NCBI GenBank assembly: GCA_016716335.1
Contig: JADJWN010000014.1
Span: 1-64,000, forward strand
Direction: 5' to 3'
Origin: Saprospiraceae bacterium
Lineage (GTDB): Bacteria; Bacteroidota; Bacteroidia; Chitinophagales; Saprospiraceae
DNA: 64,000 nucleotides
The notes beneath the pieces were generated by a model. It had not been told where the DNA came from, did no database searches, and saw nothing but the letters and a program-made list of their open reading frames with translations. Made by a program: the position numbers and the translations under genes. Of the stretch, positions 41,674 to 49,018 are shown in pieces; the first letter of the stretch is position 1, and every line of letters begins with the position of its first letter.

Positions 41674-42443
41674 ATTTCTTCCGGGATGCCCTGTTTACTG
41701 AATTGATCAAAATATTGCCATTCCTTTTTTTTCAGGATATATTCATTGCTGCTGATAATCCACCCGATTTTTCCATCGAGAATCCCGAGTTTCAGGATGT
41801 AAGTCCTGAAAAACCGAAACGCCGGACCAAAGATTCTTTTGATGAATCCGGGGTTTTTTCCGGAGCTGACCCATTCCTTGGCTCTCAGTCGGGCATAATG
41901 ATCAAATTTGGCTTTGATGTGTGCTTCAGATTTGTAGGTGTAATGGTATAGGGGAGCTTTTAATTTTAGCAAACGAACGTTCGTTAATGCTTCTAATTTT
42001 TCATGAACCAATTTGTTGTCCCAACGCATTTCAATACGGTTAAATAGCCGGATATTCCAGTCAGGATTCCACCCGCAGAAGTGTACCGGTATGCCGATAC
42101 AAAAACTTTTCCGGTTGACCATCCAGGCGATGCCGGGTTGGACTTTTAGTTCCCGGATTTCCTGTACCAAAGCATCCGACAATTCTTCATCGGCATCAAG
42201 GGAGAGAATCCAGTCATTTTTGGCCTGTGCATTGCCAAAGTTTTTATTTCTGCTGTACCCTTCCCAATCCCGCTGAAATACTCTTGCTCCCATAGCCTCA
42301 GCGATAATGCAGGTATCATCTTCGCTGTAGTCATCCACCACTATGATATCATCCGTCACTTTTTGAAGCGATGTGATACATCTGGCAATATTGGCAGATT
42401 CGTTTTTTGTGATGATGACTCCTGACAATTCCTTTTTGGTCAT
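41670..42443 (-). CDS. Glycosyltransferase family 2 (LPS core type)
   Basis: 257 residues. N-terminal GT-A motifs SGVIITKNESANIARCI, IIVVDDYSEDDT and the metal-binding DAD in ILSLDADEEL are clear. FCGWNPDWNIRLFNRIEMRW and HYTYKSEAHIKAKFDHYARL resemble WaaE-type beta-glucosyltransferases that modify the inner LPS core. A C-terminal hydrophobic helix suggests membrane association. It lies between cysQ and the GT9 gene with 4-base overlaps at both ends, so the three are translationally coupled. A perfect 14-base palindrome falls within the gene at 41972-41985. Confidence 0.9.
   Translation of the reverse strand: MTKKELSGVIITKNESANIARCITSLQKVTDDIIVVDDYSEDDTCIIAEAMGARVFQRDWEGYSRNKNFGNAQAKNDWILSLDADEELSDALVQEIRELKVQPGIAWMVNRKSFCIGIPVHFCGWNPDWNIRLFNRIEMRWDNKLVHEKLEALTNVRLLKLKAPLYHYTYKSEAHIKAKFDHYARLRAKEWVSSGKNPGFIKRIFGPAFRFFRTYILKLGILDGKIGWIISSNEYILKKKEWQYFDQFSKQGIPEEI
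41972..41985. promoter_or_regulatory. Perfect palindrome AACGAACGTTCGTT inside the GT2 gene
   Basis: A 14-base perfect palindrome identical in its arms to the site at 34431-34444. It lies inside coding sequence (encoding T-N-V-R-L on the minus strand), so it may be chance; it is listed because it resembles TetR-family operators. Confidence 0.25.
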
Positions 42444-43258
42444 GCATCCAGTATTTTTCCGCTGGCTATAAAAGGCGGGTGAATCAGTTTGGCACTGTTG
42501 TAATGTATGGGTCTGTCATTACGGGCCTGTGTAAAACTGCCTCCTGCCTCAATAATCAATATATGTCCTGCCGCAGCATCCCATTCCATCAGACTCGACA
42601 ATCTTGGGTAGTAATCCGCCTTGCCGGTGGCAATATGTATAAATTTCAGTGAACCGCCGATGGCTATTTTTTCGGGACTGTTGAAGTTTTGTATCCATTC
42701 TGCAGTTTCTGCATCTTTGTGATGTTTGCTTGTAAGCATTTTCAGAGATGGCTGACCTTTTCGGAAGCTGCTCACGCTAAGTTTTTCTCCGGTGGAATAC
42801 TCGTGGGCACCATACCCCTGCACGGCATAGTACATTTTGCCTTCACCTGGCAGATAGATGATACCGGCCACGACTTTTTCATCAAGTATCAGGGCAGCAT
42901 TAATCGCAAATTCCCCGGTTTTACGGATGAATCCCTGAGTACCATCCAAGGGGTCCAGCAGCCAGACTTTCCGGTATTTTCTCCTTTCTGCATAGTCCTC
43001 GATGGGAGATTCTTCAGAGATGACCGGAACAGATGAATCCAGATCTCTCAAGCCTGCCGTAAGGATGCGGTTGGATTGAAGGTCGGCCTCCGTGACGGGA
43101 GAATAGTCACTTTTGTAGGATACCTCATGGGGCTTCAGATTCTGATATACCTCCATAATCACCGCACCTGCTTCATTGCAGATTTTATACAATTCTCCTA
43201 TCCGGCTGTATATGAATTCTGTCAGGACAAGTGTTTTATCAGCAGAATCTGGATTCAT
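42440..43258 (-). CDS. cysQ: 3'(2'),5'-bisphosphate nucleotidase CysQ (inositol monophosphatase superfamily)
   Basis: 272 residues. Dephosphorylates 3'-phosphoadenosine 5'-phosphate, a by-product of sulfate assimilation and sulfotransfer. Lithium-sensitive phosphatase motifs: VISEESP, LLDPLDGTQGFI (metal-binding D-x-x-D-G-T) and MEWDAAAGHILIIEAGG. The ATG at 43258 follows a TATCTTTG promoter box by about 20 bases. First gene of the operon with the two glycosyltransferases; this pairing may be for convenience of envelope biosynthesis rather than sulfur metabolism. Confidence 0.9.
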   Translation of the reverse strand: MNPDSADKTLVLTEFIYSRIGELYKICNEAGAVIMEVYQNLKPHEVSYKSDYSPVTEADLQSNRILTAGLRDLDSSVPVISEESPIEDYAERRKYRKVWLLDPLDGTQGFIRKTGEFAINAALILDEKVVAGIIYLPGEGKMYYAVQGYGAHEYSTGEKLSVSSFRKGQPSLKMLTSKHHKDAETAEWIQNFNSPEKIAIGGSLKFIHIATGKADYYPRLSSLMEWDAAAGHILIIEAGGSFTQARNDRPIHYNSAKLIHPPFIASGKILDA

Positions 43259-43277
43259 TTACTTAATTTCACGGGTT

Positions 43278-43285
43278 CAAAGATA
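43278..43285 (-). promoter_or_regulatory. Promoter -7 box TATCTTTG (minus strand) before cysQ
   Basis: On the minus strand TATCTTTG fits TAnnTTTG and ends 20 bases before the cysQ ATG. No clear -33 TTTG at the expected distance. Confidence 0.45.
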
Positions 43286-43346
43286 CAATAAAGAAAGGCG
43301 AAAGGGTAAAAATATTGCCTGATAATCGAAAATCATAGATGGGCAT

Positions 43347-44384
43347 ATGGCTGATAAAATGAAACAAAAAATATTGGTCACCGGAGGCATAGGCTACATC
43401 GGCAGCCATACAGTGGTGGATCTTATAGAAAATGGATTTGAGGTGATTTCGGTGGACAACGGTATAAATTCAGATTTTTCCGTACTGGAGGGTATCTATA
43501 GCATCACCGGCAAAAAAGTATTGAATTATCCTCTGGACCTCTGCGATCCTGACACCTGCAAAACGATATTTTCAGAGCACAAGGATATTGCGGGCATTAT
43601 ACATTTTGCAGCACTGAAGGCGGTCGGAGAGTCGGTACAAAAACCTGCCCTGTATTTTAAGAACAATCTGCTATCACTGATTCATGTGCTCGAATATGCG
43701 GTAATGCATAAGGTGGGAGCCTTTATTTTCAGTTCGAGCTGTACCGTATATGGTGAGCCCGATCATATGCCGGTAAATGAAGATACGCCTCTCAGGGAAG
43801 CAGAATCTCCATACGGCCGTACCAAACAAATGGGGGAACAGATCGTAAAAGACATTCTGGCGCACACAAATGTGAAAAGTACACTCCTCAGATATTTCAA
43901 TCCTGCCGGGGCACATCCCTCTGCCTATATCGGTGAGTCTCCGCTCAATACCGCTCAGAATCTGGTACCTGTGATCACCGAAACGGCCATCGGTAAAAGA
44001 GACAAAATGCGGGTGTTTGGCAACGATTATCCTACCCGGGATGGCAGTTGCATCCGGGATTATATCCATGTGTGTGACCTTGCGCATGCCCATACCTTAG
44101 CTCTGGAATACATATTGTCCGGCAGGCAGCATACTTCCTGTGAGGTATTTAATCTGGGTATCGGACAGGGTCTCACTGTATTGGAGGTCATTCAGGCTTT
44201 TGAGAAAGTGACAGGCAGGCATCTGAATTATGAAATCGGTCCCCGCAGGCCCGGAGATGTGATGGCTATTTATTCTGACTATAAGAAAGCCGCAGAGGTG
44301 CTGAACTGGAAGCCGAAATATGGCGTAGATGACATTATGCATACAGCATGGGAATGGGAAAAAAGACGAAGTGCCGGGGTGTAA
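43347..44384 (+). CDS. galE: UDP-glucose 4-epimerase
   Basis: 345 residues. Interconverts UDP-glucose and UDP-galactose for sugar use and glycan synthesis. NAD-binding motif VTGGIGYIGSHTVVDL (about 10-25), the catalytic Ser region FSSSCTVYGEP and the Y-x3-K pair in SPYGRTKQMGEQ are present. C-terminal RRPGDVMAIYSDYKKAAEVLNWKPKY is typical of GalE. An inner ATG (MKQKI) four codons later is also possible. It is divergent from cysQ across 88 bases and convergent with the cyclase gene, in a sugar-nucleotide and glycosyltransferase neighbourhood. Confidence 0.93.
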   Translation: MADKMKQKILVTGGIGYIGSHTVVDLIENGFEVISVDNGINSDFSVLEGIYSITGKKVLNYPLDLCDPDTCKTIFSEHKDIAGIIHFAALKAVGESVQKPALYFKNNLLSLIHVLEYAVMHKVGAFIFSSSCTVYGEPDHMPVNEDTPLREAESPYGRTKQMGEQIVKDILAHTNVKSTLLRYFNPAGAHPSAYIGESPLNTAQNLVPVITETAIGKRDKMRVFGNDYPTRDGSCIRDYIHVCDLAHAHTLALEYILSGRQHTSCEVFNLGIGQGLTVLEVIQAFEKVTGRHLNYEIGPRRPGDVMAIYSDYKKAAEVLNWKPKYGVDDIMHTAWEWEKRRSAGV

Positions 44385-44468
44385 TTTATTTCTAAGAATC
44401 TCGGAAAGTCTGCCTATTTTTTGGGTTTGGTACCGGAATACCGGATTTTTGATCCAAGTCCGGGTGGA

Positions 44469-45227
44469 TTAATCCTTCTCTTCCAGTTCAAAAAGAACTA
44501 TATTGGATGGACTTGCGTCCAGTTCGAAAGCGGCAATCTGAATGTTCAGCAGATAGAGTCCATCCGGGATCTCATCCGGGATATAGGCTAATTCTGTGAT
44601 GGTCTTATCAGTCTGCGGATTTTCCGGGTAATGCCAGAATGTTTTATGAGCCGTGAGTTTTCCCCCGTCTTCTTCCCGATCTACAGAGGGTAGGTCGGTA
44701 ATCAGATGTTTAATCCCGCAATCGTTCAGCAGATGAATGGCAGAGACGTCAAAATAGGGAGGATTGGTGCCTGAATACAATCGAGCGAGCTTGTCTGTGT
44801 GATTGGGCATGGTGCGTACTATGGCTGCTTCAAAAGGGGCATATTCCTTCAGTGATTCCAGGGAAGATGCAAAAATAATCCTGTCACCATTATCGCTTTT
44901 TTCCGGCCATACAGAAATCAGGTGTGCCACAAAATGATAGCTTTGTAAACACTGTCTGACCGTAAATTTTTCTTTGGCAATATGTCCTACACATTCAGTA
45001 TGTGTGCCATTCCCGTGCGGGTTGATACGTACATTAAAAAAATTGACCGGACCACCCTCTGTCGTAGAGCCCACAAAATTGCCCATCCGTACCGGTGAGG
45101 CTTCAAAAAGCGGGGCATAAAAGCAGTTGGGTCCCGTGGCTCCGGGTATAAGAGGGGTGGATATGGATCTGCCATTAGCCAGATCTGCCCGAAATTTTTT
45201 ACCTTTATGACTCAGGGTGATATACAT
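44469..45227 (-). CDS. Cyclase family protein (kynurenine formamidase-like metal hydrolase)
   Basis: 252 residues. The metal-binding motif of the family is seen in HGNGTHTECVGHI (H-x-G-T-H), with a second conserved part FDVSAIHLLNDCGIKHLITD and DREEDGG near the C terminus. Bacterial members hydrolyse N-formylkynurenine or related ring amides. It begins 7 bases after nadK ends on the same strand, so co-transcription with an NAD enzyme is likely and suggests a link to tryptophan-derived NAD synthesis. The substrate is inferred only; other cyclase-family activities are possible. Confidence 0.8.
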   Translation of the reverse strand: MYITLSHKGKKFRADLANGRSISTPLIPGATGPNCFYAPLFEASPVRMGNFVGSTTEGGPVNFFNVRINPHGNGTHTECVGHIAKEKFTVRQCLQSYHFVAHLISVWPEKSDNGDRIIFASSLESLKEYAPFEAAIVRTMPNHTDKLARLYSGTNPPYFDVSAIHLLNDCGIKHLITDLPSVDREEDGGKLTAHKTFWHYPENPQTDKTITELAYIPDEIPDGLYLLNIQIAAFELDASPSNIVLFELEEKD

Positions 45228-45234
45228 GCTATTA

Positions 45235-46119
45235 TCAGTTTCTTCTGTCCAGCCCCCACATCAGTTTTTCGCTGATGGTTTTCATAAAACTCTGGCCTTC
45301 CAGCCTCACCAGATTGACTTTAAAGTCAGCTTTGGTGATGCTTATCTCATGCTCTGAGGTGATGGTTTCATATCTCGAGTCCATCGTGCACATAAAATTG
45401 TCGGTACGTCCCGACACCTTCAGTTTGATGACATGATCATCGGACAACACAATCGGTCTCACATTCAGATTATGCGGAGCTACCGGGGTAATAATAAAGG
45501 TATGGGATTGCGGAAAGATAATCGGCCCACCGCAACTCAGTGAATAACCCGTGGATCCGGTCGGAGTGCTGATAATAATCCCATCTGCCCAATAGGCATT
45601 CATCAATTCATTATCCACATATACGGATACGGTGATCATCGAAGAGGTATCCCTCTTATTGAGTGTGAAATCATTCAGGGCATAGGGGCAATCCTGAAAA
45701 ACCGGAATGTTGGATGCCAATGCCAGAGTAGTACGGGGATCCAGGCTGTATCTGCCTTCTTTGATGAGTTTAACAGCCTTCTCGATATATTTTTTCTCCA
45801 CACTGGACAAAAACCCCAATCTCCCCAGATTGATACCCAGGATGGGGATAGCTGTATTTTGTACCAGAGTCACTGCCGAAAGTATGGTGCCGTCTCCTCC
45901 GGGGGCGATGATCATCTGTATAGCCTGTTGAAGCAGGTCATTTTTTGAATCCAAAGTCTCTATCGAATGGGTTACAATTCCTGCTTTGGTCAGTTCTCTG
46001 CCATAGGGCTTGTAATAAAATATAGTAAACCCCTGATCCTCCAGACTTTGTACAAGCCGGGACAGGTAGCTATGCTCCTCTTTGTCTCTGATTTTCAGCC
46101 CGTATAGCAGTATTCTCAT
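45235..46119 (-). CDS. nadK: NAD kinase
   Basis: 294 residues. Phosphorylates NAD to NADP. Signature MIIAPGGDGTILSAVTL (GGDGT, about 70-86), the NAD-binding NDFTLNKRDTSSM and the glycine-rich TPTGSTGYSLSCGGPI are all complete. Length is normal for Bacteroidota. It lies between the TetR regulator (30 bases upstream) and the cyclase gene (7 bases downstream), a likely three-gene operon. Confidence 0.95.
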   Translation of the reverse strand: MRILLYGLKIRDKEEHSYLSRLVQSLEDQGFTIFYYKPYGRELTKAGIVTHSIETLDSKNDLLQQAIQMIIAPGGDGTILSAVTLVQNTAIPILGINLGRLGFLSSVEKKYIEKAVKLIKEGRYSLDPRTTLALASNIPVFQDCPYALNDFTLNKRDTSSMITVSVYVDNELMNAYWADGIIISTPTGSTGYSLSCGGPIIFPQSHTFIITPVAPHNLNVRPIVLSDDHVIKLKVSGRTDNFMCTMDSRYETITSEHEISITKADFKVNLVRLEGQSFMKTISEKLMWGLDRRN

Positions 46120-46149
46120 TCTGATTTTCTGTTGGTTTGGTATTCGAAT

Positions 46150-46818
46150 TTATTCCTTTGCCCTGAAAAGTTCCCGGGCCACCCTCAGGCTCAGCTTCTT
46201 GAGTTCCTTCAGGCTTACGTTGAACAGCGGGGTGGCATTGGTACCGGAGGCACTCACCACTTTGACATATCCCACTACCATCGTCCATCCATGCAGGGTA
46301 CACAGCATAGGGTCCAGCTTAGTCTGTATGCTGCCGTCCGCTTTGCCCCGCTCTATTTCCTTGACTGTAAGCTTGAAGGGAAGGTTGTGCATATCCTGCA
46401 GCTTCATGTAGTACAGGCTATCCTTCATTGCTTCGGTGAGGCGACTGTCATCTCTGCCTGCTGAGGAGGAACGCACCAAAGCGAAGTATTCCAGCAATGC
46501 CTCAGAATACAGATAATGCTCCTCACAAAAGCTCATAAATCCATCCAGTATAGCAAGTACACATTCCAGGCCGGACTTATCCCGGTATTTATCTATCGTC
46601 TCATAATATTTTTCTATCAGCAGGGACAGTGCCTTGTAGGTCACAGCCATATACATATTCTCCTTGGAATGAAAGTAGGAATACAGGGTCACCTTGGTGA
46701 TGCCGGCTTTGGCGGCTATATCCTCCATCTTGGCATTTTTGAAGCCCACCTCGGCAAAGACCTGCTCGGCAGCTTCGATAATCTGGGATTCCTTCAGGTT
46801 TTTTTTATGGCCCTTCAT
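46150..46818 (-). CDS. TetR/AcrR family transcriptional regulator
   Basis: 222 residues. The N-terminal helix-turn-helix domain (about 10-56) reads IIEAAEQVFAEVGFKNAKM then DIAAKAGITKVTLYSYFHSK, a clean TetR pattern. The C-terminal two thirds are helical ligand-binding sequence without a recognisable subfamily. It is the first gene ahead of nadK on the minus strand and may regulate that operon. No palindrome was seen directly upstream of its own start, but two TetR-like palindromes occur elsewhere in the window. Confidence 0.88.
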   Translation of the reverse strand: MKGHKKNLKESQIIEAAEQVFAEVGFKNAKMEDIAAKAGITKVTLYSYFHSKENMYMAVTYKALSLLIEKYYETIDKYRDKSGLECVLAILDGFMSFCEEHYLYSEALLEYFALVRSSSAGRDDSRLTEAMKDSLYYMKLQDMHNLPFKLTVKEIERGKADGSIQTKLDPMLCTLHGWTMVVGYVKVVSASGTNATPLFNVSLKELKKLSLRVARELFRAKE

Positions 46819-46940
46819 GCGCTATGTTCAGAAAAACAGTGCAAGGTAGGAAAAAAAGACCAATCTGAATGACGAATGAGCTGAATCTGTCATAGGTGGA
46901 AACACTCAACAATCGAGCCTTGAACACCCGAACACTTAAA

Positions 46941-46955
46941 TCCGCCGTCGGCGGA
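46941..46955. repeat. Small GC-rich hairpin TCCGCC-GTC-GGCGGA
   Basis: A six-pair stem with a three-base loop in otherwise AT-rich sequence. A degenerate copy, TCCGCTTATGGCAGA, follows about 20 bases on. It resembles a short intergenic palindromic element; no T-run follows, so it is not an obvious terminator. Confidence 0.45.
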
Positions 46956-47051
46956 AATACTCGAGCACTTTTATCCGCTTATGGCAGAAGCACACGAATT
47001 GCCAACTTAAATTCGTAAATAACCTGATATAAAATTAAACATAAACATATA

Positions 47052-47163
47052 AACTTCATCAACCTCATCAACCCCAAAAACCCCATAAACTTCATCAACC
47101 TCATAAACTTCATAAACTTCATCAACCTCATAAACTTCATAAACTTCATCAACCTCATAAACT
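47052..47163. repeat. 9-base tandem repeat (AACTTCATC / AACCTCATA variants), about 12.4 units
   Basis: Twelve 9-base units run without interruption from 47052 to 47159, with four more matching bases. The last units form a 27-base higher-order period: AACTTCATC, AACCTCATA, AACTTCATA. One frame could read Asn-Phe-Ile / Asn-Leu-Ile triplets, but there is no start codon and a TGA follows at once, so it is not taken as coding. Confidence 0.85.
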
Positions 47164-47391
47164 GAGCAAAGCCAAGTCATGACTTGACGTGATTCGCAAC
47201 CATAGATAGTGGAGAGCTCCCCAAAGTTTGAACCAAAAATTAGGTTTACTAAGTTAATTTTTTTGTGAATAAGTTTTTTTTCATGCTACTTGTTTACTAT
47301 TAAATTGATGGTATTGATCATAGGGATTTTTGTTTGGTTGTGTGTTGGATTTTCACCTGGTAGTAAGCTATATGGTTTTGCACTACCCAAA

Positions 47392-47499
47392 AGAGTTAAA
47401 GACCAATGTCGTTGGGCTCAGGTAAATGTACTCCGTTTTTAATGTCTTCCAAAATTTTTCACTCCAGGCATTATCCGCGGCTGGTTCTTTATCACCCTT
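47392..47499 (-). pseudogene. Remnant of an IS3-like transposase (DDE domain end)
   Basis: The minus strand encodes KEPAADNAWSEKFWKTLKTE then YIYL, which resembles the D-N-A-x-x-E-x-F-[FW]-K-T-L-K block around the last catalytic Glu of IS3/IS481 transposases. The frame is open for only about 35 residues and stops follow; no start, no other catalytic Asp and no terminal inverted repeats were found. A decayed insertion is the simplest reading. Confidence 0.5.
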
Positions 47500-47641
47500 C
47501 AAAATTTTGTGTCTTAATTGGTTAGGAAAGTGAATTCTATTTTTGTGTTTTGGCTAAAATTGGCGAAATGTGCAATTCTGATTATTCATAAACTATCGCT
47601 GGTTATTTGGCCGAAATACTCCAATCTAAAAAATTTTTGTC

Positions 47642-47776
47642 ATGTACTTAGCAAAGGTTCTTAAAAAAATGAAAGGGCATAATTATGCCTTCAGAATCAG
47701 AATAAAAAATTACAGAATAGGATTTTTTTATCAGAATGAAATATTGTCCAAGGTTATGTACTGGATGAAGCGATAG
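47642..47776 (+). pseudogene. Truncated RelE/ParE-like toxin remnant
   Basis: A 44-residue frame from ATG 47642 to TAG 47776 contains MKGHNYAFRIRIKNYRIGFF, the characteristic L-K-G-x-x-x-x-Y-R-I-R-[IV]-x-x-Y-R-I core of RelE/ParE toxins. The N-terminal helices and the usual C-terminal H-R-x-x-[IV]-Y segment are missing or altered (WMKR), and no antitoxin lies upstream. It is probably a broken toxin gene of the same island. Confidence 0.5.
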
Positions 47777-47811
47777 TGAATCTATCATTATAGCTGGTGT
47801 TAAGTCAGGTT

Positions 47812-48126
47812 CTATTTTAACCCCATTTGAATTTCTCCTAATTTCTCCACATTAAAACTAACTTTTGCTTTTAGAGCGTTCATAACTTTTAATAAAGTAC
47901 CTATCGTTATATTTGATTTACCGTTTTCCAGCTTAGAGATTTGAGCTCTTTGTACACCTACTAATTTACCCAATTGATCTTGTGTCAAATTATTTGAAAT
48001 TCTCAATGCCTTTATTTCTTCAGCGAGCAACTCAATTTTGAGTTCTAGTTCATACTTATCACGTTTGGGTGTTCCTATTTTACCCAAATGTTTTTCTTTC
48101 AATTCTTCTACACTGGTGAGTTTCAT
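47812..48126 (-). CDS. XRE-family helix-turn-helix antitoxin (HigA-like)
   Basis: 104 residues. The HTH domain at about 42-95 reads ALRISNNLTQDQLGKLVGVQ then RAQISKLENGKSNITIGTLL, a clean XRE/Cro pattern. The N terminus is charged and helical. Its ATG overlaps the toxin stop by 4 bases, so the order is toxin first, antitoxin second, as in HigBA. It would bind and neutralise the toxin and repress the shared promoter upstream of the toxin gene. Codon use is visibly more AT-rich than in neighbouring genes, suggesting acquisition. Confidence 0.85.
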   Translation of the reverse strand: MKLTSVEELKEKHLGKIGTPKRDKYELELKIELLAEEIKALRISNNLTQDQLGKLVGVQRAQISKLENGKSNITIGTLLKVMNALKAKVSFNVEKLGEIQMGLK

Positions 48127-48479
48127 ATTTTATCTTTTTTATATTCAAAATATTTGATCATGCTTCGTTTAGCTTTTTCAATTTCATGCCTTGGCGTTTT
48201 ATTTGTTTTCTTATCTAAACCATGTGTTCCTACAATCAGGGTTTGCTTGTCTTGAGTTGAGTCCCAAAATGCAAAAATTCTATAAAATTTGGAAGAATCA
48301 CGTTCTCTAAATTCCCAAATTTCATCTTCTAAATGTTTGAACCAATCACCTTTATAACCCGATTCTACTTTTTCGAAGGACTTGAAAAATTTAGCTCTTA
48401 TTTTTTCATCAATTTCATCGAAATAACCGGTTGCTTCATCCAGCAATTTAACCTTAATAGGTTTCGATAACTTTGGCAT
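48123..48479 (-). CDS. RelE/HigB superfamily toxin (phage Gp49-like)
   Basis: 118 residues from ATG at 48479; a TTG two codons earlier is less likely. The fold pattern KFFKSFEKVESGYKGDWFKHLEDEIWEFR, then KFYRIFAFWD and LIVGTHGLDKKTNKTPRHEI, matches Gp49-like HigB toxins, which cleave mRNA on the ribosome. The conserved F-R-x-x-x-x-K-F-Y-R-I-F segment is present. It is followed directly by the HTH antitoxin with a 4-base overlap. The promoter -7 box ends 4 bases before the ATG, so the message may be leaderless. Confidence 0.85.
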   Translation of the reverse strand: MPKLSKPIKVKLLDEATGYFDEIDEKIRAKFFKSFEKVESGYKGDWFKHLEDEIWEFRERDSSKFYRIFAFWDSTQDKQTLIVGTHGLDKKTNKTPRHEIEKAKRSMIKYFEYKKDKI

Positions 48480-48482
48480 ACA

Positions 48483-48515
48483 CAAAAATACAATAGTTTC
48501 TTTATATGGAACAAA
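48483..48515 (-). promoter_or_regulatory. Promoter of the toxin-antitoxin operon: TTTG, 21-base spacer, TATTTTTG
   Basis: On the minus strand TTTG (48515-48512), a spacer of 21 bases and TATTTTTG (48490-48483) match both Bacteroidota promoter elements exactly. It is the best-formed promoter in the window. The predicted transcript start is at or very near the toxin ATG. Confidence 0.68.
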
Positions 48516-48611
48516 TATTTTTTATTACAATCTGATGTAATAACTTTATCAAGGATATTGCACAGAAGAGAAATATATAGATACTTTCCATAAGAGCCAG
48601 ATAATCATTAC

Positions 48612-49018
48612 TCACTCCCCCCACACAAACTCCACCCGCTGCTCTATGTCCGGATGGAGGCTGTAGGCTACTGGGCAGGTGCGGCCGGCTTTTTCGAGGA
48701 TTTCCTTCTCTCTTGGGGTGTAGGCTCTGTGGGGCATGATGCAGCGGATATCTATGGCTGAGATACGTCGGGGGTCAGCGGCCATATGCTTGGTAACTTC
48801 AAGAGTGGCGCCGTCTATGTTGATGCCGTGATTGCGGGCTGAAATACCCATGACGGTGATCATACAGGTGGCGAGCGATGTGGCTGTCAGATCGGTCGGT
48901 GAGAATCTTCTCCTTTGCCGTTATTGTCCACCGGGGCATCGGTGATGATGACCTCTCCGCTGCGCAGGTGTGTACACTTTGTGCGGAGATCTCCGGTATA
49001 TACTACTTTGGATGTCAT
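48612..49018 (-). CDS. OsmC/Ohr family protein, one frameshift
   Basis: About 136 residues when joined. The N-terminal part SKVVYTGDLRTKCTHLRSGE starts at ATG 49018, overlapping the phoH stop in an ATGA. The frame breaks at the AA pair 48904-48905 (plus strand), one base short; repair gives KGEDFSPTDLTATSLATCMI, the conserved OsmC segment with its active cysteine, and then TVMGISARNHGINIDGATLE to the end at 48612. OsmC-like proteins reduce organic hydroperoxides, though many Bacteroidota members have no proven activity. Coupled to phoH by translation. Confidence 0.85.

Larger units (their letters stand above)
46819..47391. other. Non-coding stretch upstream of tetR with hairpin and tandem repeat
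   Basis: No gene seen on either strand. The region contains short imperfect direct repeats (variants of GAACAC and CTCGAGCACTT), a 15-base hairpin and a 9-base tandem array, listed separately, and then AT-rich sequence leading to a transposase remnant. It looks like the left part of an accessory island. Confidence 0.5.

Noticed and set aside
44430..44468. Terminator between galE and the cyclase gene
   Set aside because: A CCGG-AATA-CCGG hairpin followed by T residues is present, but the stem is only four pairs, so support is too weak to list.
47052..47163. CRISPR array
   Set aside because: The units are 9 bases long and contiguous, with no spacers, and no cas genes are present.
47028..47165. 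Repeat peptide reading Asn-Phe-Ile / Asn-Leu-Ile over the tandem array
   Set aside because: No start codon is available between the upstream TGA and the array, and a TGA follows at once.
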